In this document: positions 46,379 through 52,495 of the stretch, one piece after another
Position numbering within the stretch: position 1 is the stretch's first letter
How the letters are laid out: every line of letters begins with the position of its first letter
Source: Halothiobacillus sp. 15-55-196
Lineage (GTDB): Bacteria > Pseudomonadota > Gammaproteobacteria > Halothiobacillales > Halothiobacillaceae
Assembly: GCA_002282715.1 (NCBI GenBank)
Contig: NCKC01000009.1
Span: 1 to 52,495 of the forward strand
DNA length: 52,495 bases
Reading direction: 5' to 3'
Translations under genes and position numbers: made by a program
Notes under the pieces: generated by a model
What the model saw: only the letters and a program-made list of their open reading frames with translations
What the model was told of the DNA's origin: nothing
The model's database searches: none

Positions 46379-46834
46379 ATGCTGGATTCAGAGTTACTGC
46401 GAAAAGCAGTAGATGCATCAAACGACGGAATTGTTATTGCTGAGCAGGAAGGCGACGACAATATTCTGATTTATGCCAACGCTGCCTTCGAACACCTCAC
46501 CGGCTATTGTCTGGACGAAATCCTGTATCAAGATTGTCGATTTCTCCAGAGTGGTGATCGGGATCAATCAGCACTTTCGGAAATAAAAAAAGCCATTAAG
46601 GAAGGTCGATCAGCCCGCGTTGTGGTCCGCAATTACCGGAAAGATGGCGTCTTATTCTGGAACGAACTCTCTATCACCCCGGTTTTCAACGACAAAGATC
46701 AGCTGACCTACTTCATCGGAGTACAACGCGATGTGTCTGAACTGGTTCGGCTGAAAGAAGAAAATATCGCCCTGAAAAGGGATCTGGCGAAAATGGGCGC
46801 CAAATTGTCACAAAATAGTATGCCCACAGTTTGA
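46379..46834 (+). CDS. Short LOV blue-light photoreceptor
   Basis: A 151-residue single LOV domain with short flanking helices. ATG 46379 gives MLDSELLRKAVDASNDGIVIA, like the P. putida short LOV proteins. The flavin-adduct Cys53 lies in YQDCRFLQ, followed by RNYRKDG (84-90), FWNELSITPV (93-102) and the flavin-contacting Gln116 in YFIGVQRDVSE. Arg61, one of the two phosphate-contacting arginines I recall in slow-recovering members, is present, while position 66 is Leu. The C-terminal Jalpha-like coiled helix (RLKEENIALKRDLAKMGAKL) would mediate dimerisation. There is no effector domain, so it must signal through a partner; the adjacent LitR-like regulator is the obvious candidate. Two upstream start codons in frame (46265, 46328) are less likely. 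Confidence 0.93.
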   Translation: MLDSELLRKAVDASNDGIVIAEQEGDDNILIYANAAFEHLTGYCLDEILYQDCRFLQSGDRDQSALSEIKKAIKEGRSARVVVRNYRKDGVLFWNELSITPVFNDKDQLTYFIGVQRDVSELVRLKEENIALKRDLAKMGAKLSQNSMPTV

Positions 46835-46892
46835 TTTTTGAATATAGTATGTTTCGCTTGCCTTTAAACGGAATTATCGGTTACATCACGTT

Positions 46893-48590
46893 ATGAACCC
46901 TCCCGCCATCACTGGCCTATTGGCTGCACTCGTTAAAACCGCCGTCATTGAGCCGCGACAAGCGACTGAGATTCTCGAGAAGTCACGCGCCAGCAAAGAA
47001 TCCATTGTTCAGACGCTGATCAACAGCGGGATTTCTTCCGCCAAGATCGCCCAATCGGCATCAAAAAATTTCGGCCTACCTCTGATAGATTTGGATGCAT
47101 TCGACACCACCGATTTGCCCACATCCATCGTTCCCGCAAAGCTGCTTGAAAATGGCAATGCCCTCCCACTGCGCAAACGCGGACGTCGTTTGACGGTCGC
47201 CATGGCTGATCCGTCGGATCTCGGCATTCTTGAGAATTACCGATTCAGTACCAATCTCACCATTGACGTCGTCGTGGCCGAGGCGCAAAAAATTGGCAAA
47301 CTACTTGAAGAAGCCAGCAGTAACGCAATGGCCAATCTCGCCAATCTTGACGATGATTTGGCTAATATCCAGATCGATGAAGGTGATATTGCCGGTGGCG
47401 ACAACACGGGTGAAGACTCACTTCAAGATGATATTGTCGTCAAATTCGTAACCAAGGTGCTCACTGATGCCATCCGCCGCAAGGCTTCGGATATTCACAT
47501 CGAACCCTACGAAAAAACCTTTCGCATTAGAGTGCGTATCGATGGCATTCTGACTGAAATCCCACCGCCCCCGCGGCAACTGGCCGATCGCATTGTTTCC
47601 CGCGTCAAGGTTATGAGTCGCATGGATATTTCCGAACGACGCGTGCCGCAGGATGGTCGGATCAAGCTCAAGCTTGCCGCCGGTCGCTCGATCGATTTCC
47701 GTGTCAACTCGTTGCCGACCTTATTCGGCGAAAAAATCGTGCTGCGAATTCTCGACCCCACCAGTGCGCAACTCGGTATTGACTCACTCGGATACGAAGA
47801 AGACCAGAAAAAGCTCTACACGAAAGCGCTGGAACGCCCCTATGGCATGATTCTGGTTACCGGCCCCACCGGTTCGGGTAAAACCGTGTCGCTGTATACG
47901 GGCTTGAATATCCTCAACACCATGGACCGGAATATTTCAACGGCGGAAGATCCTGCCGAAATCGTGGTTCCGGGGATCAATCAGGTCAACGTCAACGCCC
48001 GCGTCGGCCTCACTTTTGCCAGCGCACTACGCGCCTTTCTGCGACAGGATCCCGATGTCATCATGGTCGGCGAGATCCGGGATCTGGAAACAGCCGAAAT
48101 CGCCATCAAAGCAGCACAAACAGGCCACTTGGTGTTGTCCACGCTGCATACAAACGACGCGCCCCAAACGCTGACCCGGTTGTTGAACATGGGTGTACCC
48201 GGTTACAACATCGCTTCATCGGTAAACCTGATCATTGCTCAGCGACTCGCACGACGGTTATGCAACAACTGTAAAAAGGTGGATCATGTGCCGGATGAAG
48301 AACTCGTGCGTGAAGGTTTCAGCCCCGCTGATATTCAGGCGGGCCTCAAAATTTTCAAAGCAGTCGGTTGTGATCAGTGCACTAATGGATACAAAGGCCG
48401 CGTTGGTATTTATCAGGTGATGCCTGTCTCTGAGGAAATGGGACGAATCATCATGCGAGGCGGCAATTCAATGGAACTGGCAGAGCAGGCAGCTAAAGAA
48501 GGGATTAATGACTTACGGCAATCCGGCATACGTAAAGTGAAAGCCGGTGTAACCAGCCTCGAAGAACTCAATCGGGTGACCAAGGATTAA
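46893..48590 (+). CDS. pilB: Type IV pilus assembly ATPase PilB
   Basis: PilB powers pilus extension. The 565 residues have an N-terminal MshEN/GSPII_E domain (about 1-150), then the ATPase core. Walker A is GPTGSGKTVSLYTGL (from about 324), the Asp box precedes STAEDPAEI, Walker B is VIMVGEIRDLETAEIA, and a zinc tetracysteine is split between CNNCKK and CDQC (about 456-495). pilC and pilD follow at once. The gene starts 58 bases after the LOV gene on the same strand, so read-through from the light-sensing unit is possible. Confidence 0.97.
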   Translation: MNPPAITGLLAALVKTAVIEPRQATEILEKSRASKESIVQTLINSGISSAKIAQSASKNFGLPLIDLDAFDTTDLPTSIVPAKLLENGNALPLRKRGRRLTVAMADPSDLGILENYRFSTNLTIDVVVAEAQKIGKLLEEASSNAMANLANLDDDLANIQIDEGDIAGGDNTGEDSLQDDIVVKFVTKVLTDAIRRKASDIHIEPYEKTFRIRVRIDGILTEIPPPPRQLADRIVSRVKVMSRMDISERRVPQDGRIKLKLAAGRSIDFRVNSLPTLFGEKIVLRILDPTSAQLGIDSLGYEEDQKKLYTKALERPYGMILVTGPTGSGKTVSLYTGLNILNTMDRNISTAEDPAEIVVPGINQVNVNARVGLTFASALRAFLRQDPDVIMVGEIRDLETAEIAIKAAQTGHLVLSTLHTNDAPQTLTRLLNMGVPGYNIASSVNLIIAQRLARRLCNNCKKVDHVPDEELVREGFSPADIQAGLKIFKAVGCDQCTNGYKGRVGIYQVMPVSEEMGRIIMRGGNSMELAEQAAKEGINDLRQSGIRKVKAGVTSLEELNRVTKD

Positions 48591-48601
48591 GGGAGAGCAC
48601 C

Positions 48602-49840
48602 ATGGCCATTGCAGCGACAGCAAAAAAGAAACCAAAAGACGAAAAAATCATCTTTGTTTACGATGCCAAAAACAAGGATGGCAAGATCGTCAAGGGTGAG
48701 ATGACCGCCTACAACGAGATGGTTGTTCGCGCAGAAGTTCGGCGACTGGGCCTGACTGTGATCAAAGTCAGGAAAAAGCCCAAACCTCTGTTCAGCAACA
48801 CAGCATCAATCAATGCCAAAGACATCGCGGTTTTTGCACGTCAGCTCGCCACGATGATGACTGCCGGCCTGCCCATCGTGCAGGCATTGGACATCATGGC
48901 GCAAAGTGCCGAAAAAGTAGCCATGAAGGAACTGATTTCCACCGTTAAAAATGACGTGGAAAGCGGTTTGACCTTGGCCGATGCCATGGATAAACACAGG
49001 AAGTATTTCGACGAGTTATTTGTCAACCTGGTGCGTGCGGGTGAGGATTCCGGCTCACTTGAGCTCGTCCTCGACCGCATCGCGGTGTACAAGGAGAAAA
49101 GCGAAAGCCTGAAAGGAAAAATCAAGAAAGCATTGTTTTATCCCATTGCCGTGGTGGTCGTTGCTTTTATCGTCACCTCGATTCTGTTGATCTTCGTTAT
49201 TCCACAATTCCAAGAGCTGTTTCAGGGTTTTGGTGCCACGTTACCCGCATTCACCCTGTTTGTTATTGGTATTTCCAATGCATTCAAGACAAATTGGTAT
49301 TGGATTTTTGGCGGAATCGGTTTCGCTATTTTTCTATTTGTTTATGTCAAACGTCGATCCGATCGTTTCAATCATTTCCTCGACCAAATCATCCTGAAAA
49401 TCCCGATTTTTGGCCCTCTAACCGAAAAGGCAGCCATCGCCCGTTTTGCGCGTACTCTGGGCACGATGTTCTCTGCCGGTGTGCCATTGGTTGAAGCCAT
49501 GGAACCGACAGCGGGATCGACCGGCAATGCCATTTTCAAGGACGCCGTGATGAACATGCGCGACATCATTGCGGCCGGTTCGCCGCTCAAAGTGGCGATG
49601 CAGCAATCCAAGCTGTTCCCGGTGATGGTCGTGCAGATGGTCGCCATTGGCGAAGAAACCGGTGCTTTGGATACCATGCTCGGCAAGGTTGCAGACATGT
49701 ATGAGGAAGAAGTCGACAATATGGTCGACGCCATGTCCAGCCTGCTTGAACCCATGATCATGGCATTCCTCGGCGTGGTTGTCGGTGGTCTGGTCATTGC
49801 CATGTATCTGCCGATCTTCAAACTGGGTTCTGTGGTTTAA
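48602..49840 (+). CDS. pilC: Type IV pilus inner-membrane platform protein PilC
   Basis: PilC is the polytopic platform protein on which PilB acts. The 412 residues contain two T2SSF domains: the first near 75-200 (FARQLATMMTAGLPIVQALD) and the second near 278-400 (FARTLGTMFSAGVPLVEAME). Membrane segments follow each, and the C-terminal helix reads MIMAFLGVVVGGLVIAMYLPIF. It begins 11 bases after the pilB stop, with GGGAG just upstream of ATG 48602. Confidence 0.97.
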   Translation: MAIAATAKKKPKDEKIIFVYDAKNKDGKIVKGEMTAYNEMVVRAEVRRLGLTVIKVRKKPKPLFSNTASINAKDIAVFARQLATMMTAGLPIVQALDIMAQSAEKVAMKELISTVKNDVESGLTLADAMDKHRKYFDELFVNLVRAGEDSGSLELVLDRIAVYKEKSESLKGKIKKALFYPIAVVVVAFIVTSILLIFVIPQFQELFQGFGATLPAFTLFVIGISNAFKTNWYWIFGGIGFAIFLFVYVKRRSDRFNHFLDQIILKIPIFGPLTEKAAIARFARTLGTMFSAGVPLVEAMEPTAGSTGNAIFKDAVMNMRDIIAAGSPLKVAMQQSKLFPVMVVQMVAIGEETGALDTMLGKVADMYEEEVDNMVDAMSSLLEPMIMAFLGVVVGGLVIAMYLPIFKLGSVV

Positions 49841-49873
49841 ATCACGCAACACCACTTCTGGAAAGACACGACA

Positions 49874-50758
49874 ATGATCAGCACATGGGTCGGTTTATTT
49901 AATGAGTCACCGATCCTGTGGTTGTCTGTTGCTTTAATACTGGGCCTGCTGGTCGGCAGCTTCCTCAATGTCGTTATATACCGCCTCCCCATCATGTTGG
50001 AGCAAGGTTGGCGGCGCGACTGCCAGGAATTGCTGGAAATTGCCCCGTCTTCGAACCCGGAAGTCTACAACCTGATCACGCCACGCTCGGCTTGTCCTCA
50101 CTGCCATGCGCCAATCAAGGCATGGCAGAACATCCCGATCATCAGTTGGCTGTGGCTGCGCGGCAAGTGCGCGCATTGCCAGCATGGTATCAGCATCCAA
50201 TATCCACTGATCGAACTGACAAGTGGCCTGCTTACCCTCTTGCCCGCGTGGTATTTCGGCGTATCTGAGACGGCGGTTGCGGTTTGGTTTTTCAGTTGGA
50301 TTTTGCTTGCCGCTGCCATTATCGACCTGAAAACAACCCTGTTACCGGATAACCTGACCCTGCCTCTGATGTGGCTGGGCATACTGCTGGCCTTGACCGG
50401 ATTTGGCACGACAGTGACACTGGAAAACGCAGTACTCGGTGCGATGGCCGGTTACCTCGCGCTTTGGAGCATTTACTGGCTATTTAAGCTAATCACCGGA
50501 CGCGAAGGCATGGGCTATGGTGATTTCAAGCTACTCGCCGCGCTCGGTGCATGGCTCGGCTGGCAACAACTGCCGATGGTCCTTCTGCTCTCTGCCGGCG
50601 TGGGCGCCGTTGTCGGCATCGGCATGATTCTGTTCCTCAAGCACGATAAGCGGATACCCATTCCCTTTGGCCCGTACTTGGCAGGCGCCGGTTTGCTTGC
50701 TTACTATTTTGGCGACACGCTGTTCCAAATGGTTTTTGGCATATCCGGTACGTACTAG
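49874..50758 (+). CDS. pilD: Prepilin leader peptidase/N-methyltransferase PilD
   Basis: PilD removes the leader of type IV prepilins and methylates the new N-terminus. The 294 residues have the N-terminal methyltransferase part with two CxxC pairs (CPHCHAPIKAW and CAHCQHGIS). The catalytic aspartates lie in DLKTTLLPDNLTLP and MGYGDFKLLAALGAW. About eight membrane segments are seen. The start MISTWVGLFNESPILWLSVAL lies 33 bases after pilC. The order pilB-pilC-pilD-coaE is the classical gammaproteobacterial cluster; the major pilin gene is not adjacent. Confidence 0.97.
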   Translation: MISTWVGLFNESPILWLSVALILGLLVGSFLNVVIYRLPIMLEQGWRRDCQELLEIAPSSNPEVYNLITPRSACPHCHAPIKAWQNIPIISWLWLRGKCAHCQHGISIQYPLIELTSGLLTLLPAWYFGVSETAVAVWFFSWILLAAAIIDLKTTLLPDNLTLPLMWLGILLALTGFGTTVTLENAVLGAMAGYLALWSIYWLFKLITGREGMGYGDFKLLAALGAWLGWQQLPMVLLLSAGVGAVVGIGMILFLKHDKRIPIPFGPYLAGAGLLAYYFGDTLFQMVFGISGTY

Positions 50759-50799
50759 TCGACAGGCTACAAGACGGGAATTAATAGGTACTGCATTTC

Positions 50800-51429
50800 A
50801 TGGCCTTGTTTGTGGGATTAACCGGCGGCATTGCCTGCGGCAAATCAACCGTGGCCCGGTTTCTGTCTGCCCGGAATATTCCGGTCATTGATACTGACCT
50901 CATCAGCCGGGAGCTGGTTGAACCCGGTCAACCCTGCCTCGATGAGCTATACCGCCACTTTGGCCCACAAATCCTTAACGAGGACGGCCATCTCAATCGA
51001 AAGGCAATGCGGGAGAAAATCTTTTCTGATCCATCCGCTCGCGCTGTTCTTGAAACCATTTTGCATCCGCAAATCCGCCGACTGGCCAAGGAGCGTGCAG
51101 AGCAATCGGCCACGCAAGCGCCTTATGTTCTGGTTGTCGTTCCCCTGTTGGCAGCCCCCAAGGTCCGACCCCACTATCAGTGGTTGGACTACGTCTTGGG
51201 TGTGCGGGCCACACCATCGATTCAGAAAGCCCGTTTGCTCGAACGTCCGGGTATCGACCCGGCATTGGCCGACCAGATGATCGCGGCACAAAGCTCGGAT
51301 CGTGAACGTGACGCCGTCGTGAACGAATGGATCATAAACACAGGAGACTTGACGGCCTTGGCTCGTCAGGTAGAACAATGTCATCACAAGCTCCTTGCGC
51401 TGGCAGCGGAACGGGCGTCTTCTGATTAG
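50800..51429 (+). CDS. coaE: Dephospho-CoA kinase CoaE
   Basis: CoaE phosphorylates dephospho-CoA in the last step of coenzyme A synthesis. The 209 residues start MALFVGLTGGIACGKSTVARFL with the P-loop at 8-16. VIDTDLISRELVEPGQP follows, and the lid region contains HPQIRRLAKERAE and VVPLLAAPKVRPHYQWLDYVLGVRA. Length is normal. It ends the pil cluster and is convergent with the YgfX-like gene, whose stop is two bases away. Confidence 0.96.
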   Translation: MALFVGLTGGIACGKSTVARFLSARNIPVIDTDLISRELVEPGQPCLDELYRHFGPQILNEDGHLNRKAMREKIFSDPSARAVLETILHPQIRRLAKERAEQSATQAPYVLVVVPLLAAPKVRPHYQWLDYVLGVRATPSIQKARLLERPGIDPALADQMIAAQSSDRERDAVVNEWIINTGDLTALARQVEQCHHKLLALAAERASSD

Positions 51430-51431
51430 GC

Positions 51432-51872
51432 TCAACCCGATCCCGACCGAACCTGCTCAAAACGCAACCAGCGTTGCAACTGCCACCAAGCCGTATCCCC
51501 TACGCGGCGACGGGTTATCCATATCGGGAAATATCCTTCGTGGTGTTTCAGCACCAGACCAACAAGCTGGGGCCCCGTCCACAACCAGGTGACATCCCCC
51601 TCCAGCAGTCGGCCCGTTCCATCAAGCCAACGCGCGCTCTGCCCGCTCAACGCCAAATGCCCCGTCCCGAAAAAGGCAGAAGGCTTCCGCCTGACCAAAC
51701 GGTATAACAAAAGTCCTGACGCCAAAGCCAGGCCAAGCGATACAAGCAGCGGCAAATGCGCAGCAACACCGCACAGCCCAACCGCTACGGCCGCCAGTCC
51801 ATGCATTCCCCACCAGCAATACGCGAGCCACGGGTCATGCTGCACCTGCGCCGACCAGGTCTCATGAACCAT
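51432..51872 (-). CDS. Small YgfX-like membrane protein
   Basis: A 146-residue protein with two membrane segments (about residues 18-40 and 42-60) and a cytoplasmic beta-rich C-terminus (HLALSGQSARWLDGTGRLLEG; ending in WWQLQRWLRF). This layout, including the terminal RWLRF-like motif, resembles the YgfX/CptA family. In that family the gene is normally next to sdhE, and here the upstream neighbour is not SdhE-like. The assignment is by resemblance only. Confidence 0.6.
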   Translation of the reverse strand: MVHETWSAQVQHDPWLAYCWWGMHGLAAVAVGLCGVAAHLPLLVSLGLALASGLLLYRLVRRKPSAFFGTGHLALSGQSARWLDGTGRLLEGDVTWLWTGPQLVGLVLKHHEGYFPIWITRRRVGDTAWWQLQRWLRFEQVRSGSG

Positions 51873-51894
51873 CCTGTGTCAACCGTATCCGGAT

Positions 51895-52197
51895 TTACCG
51901 TGGATAGACCGTGTCAGCACTCTGATATTTCTGCAGAAAGGCTTCCAAAAATCCGACAACTGCCTGCTCATTCTCAAGGAATGTCATCAGCTCTTCGTCA
52001 TCACGATCTTCGGACTCGAGGTCGTCCATTCCGTGCTGCAGAATCAACATCCACATCACGTCCTCTTCGTCGGTGATGCCGTAATGGGCCAGCAGCCAAT
52101 CATATTCATGGGCTTCGCCATCGAATCCTTCCTCGCCCCAAACCACATCCATTCGTTCGAATATGGCATTGATCAACTCTACTTTATTCACTGGCAA
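51895..52197 (-). CDS. Acidic small protein of unknown function
   Basis: I do not recognise this 100-residue protein. It is strongly acidic, with an EDRDDEELMTFLENEQ segment and many Asp/Glu, and is predicted helical. Its N-terminus is KVELINAIFERMDVVW. It has no signal peptide, membrane segment or metal motif. It lies 22 bases upstream of the YgfX-like gene on the same strand and is probably in one operon with it. It does not show the SdhE motif that would make the pair a CptAB unit. Confidence 0.7.
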   Translation of the reverse strand: MPVNKVELINAIFERMDVVWGEEGFDGEAHEYDWLLAHYGITDEEDVMWMLILQHGMDDLESEDRDDEELMTFLENEQAVVGFLEAFLQKYQSADTVYPR

Positions 52198-52446
52198 ATC
52201 CTCGTTCGAATGGTGTGTCCCGAATATTGTGTTAACGGGGTTTGAGTTAAAGTCCGATCATTCGGCCTTCGAACTGGATAGTAAATCGAGTCAGAGCCGC
52301 TTACCAATTTTAGATTGGCATAGTTCTTTAATAGCAGATGCTCTTGAGGTAGAAGTGCATCATCCCTCGTCTTATTCGTCAGACAAAACGGAATGATTTC
52401 ATTAAAATAAAGCCATGGTTTTTCGAACCAAAATAATGGTGATGCT

Positions 52447-52495
52447 ATGTCTGAAAGTGAAAAAGTCTCCGTTCTTTTTGTCTGCATGGGCAATA
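52447..52495 (+). CDS. Low-molecular-weight protein tyrosine phosphatase (5' fragment, cut by window end)
   Basis: ATG 52447, with GGTGA upstream, encodes MSESEKVSVLFVCMGN before the window stops. VLFVCMGN is the start of the LMW-PTP P-loop (C-x4-N-x-CR-S), with the expected first Cys and Asn. Only 16 complete codons are present, so the call rests on this motif. Confidence 0.75.
   Translation, partial: MSESEKVSVLFVCMGN

Noticed and set aside
52188..52493. Minus-strand open frame of 101 codons at the right end
   Set aside because: It overlaps the start of the phosphatase gene and the upstream spacer, shows no recognisable domain, and sits in AT-rich intergenic DNA.

Overview
The window reads as chromosomal DNA of a gammaproteobacterium. 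The evidence is conserved local order: flgAMN, rsmD divergent from ftsY-ftsE-ftsX, carA-carB-greA, holD-rimI, pilB-pilC-pilD-coaE, and a single-chain PurL. TauE/SafE, rhodanese and SulP genes would fit a sulfur-metabolising bacterium such as the Halothiobacillus group, but that placement is an inference from gene style and is not shown by the sequence. No rRNA, tRNA, CRISPR array, integrase or intact transposase gene was seen.

Layout. 1-11 kb: purL (minus); flgA, flgM and flgN, with a near-consensus sigma-28 promoter before flgM; rsmD (minus); ftsY-ftsE-ftsX; and a minus-strand chemotaxis receptor with its own sigma-28 promoter and no ligand-binding domain. 11-15 kb: a squalene/phytoene-synthase-like protein and an SDR-like protein that both lack key catalytic residues, a 60-residue membrane protein, and a HerA/DUF853 ATPase. 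15-21 kb: the pyruvate dehydrogenase operon aceE-aceF-lpdA. It has one hairpin between aceE and aceF and five consecutive hairpins between aceF and lpdA.

21-22.2 kb is the accessory stretch. A 153-bp element with inverted-repeat ends is followed by two integron-type gene cassettes, a DUF1330 protein and a CsaA-like tRNA-binding protein. Each cassette carries a recognisable attC site, and there is no integrase in the window, so this is a CALIN-type cluster. 22.2-32 kb: tauE-like, coaD and a YfhL-type ferredoxin (plus strand), then a minus-strand block from dapB to a solitary acyl carrier protein (dapB, carA, carB, greA, serS, acp). 31.7-43.3 kb: rhodanese, SulP transporter, orn, mgtE-rsgA, a HIT protein, an unknown secreted protein with its own terminator, mltD-gloB, a secreted unknown, and holD-rimI.

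43.3-52.5 kb: leuA is preceded by a short Leu-rich leader ORF placed directly behind a sigma-70-like promoter. Divergent from it lies the most interesting unit: a MerR-family regulator with a degenerate cobalamin-type C-terminus (class II LitR-like), followed by a short LOV blue-light receptor. The LOV protein keeps the photoactive Cys53 and Gln116 in the numbering of the Pseudomonas putida short LOV proteins. It is followed on the same strand by pilB-pilC-pilD-coaE. The window ends with two small minus-strand genes and the first 16 codons of a low-molecular-weight phosphatase gene.
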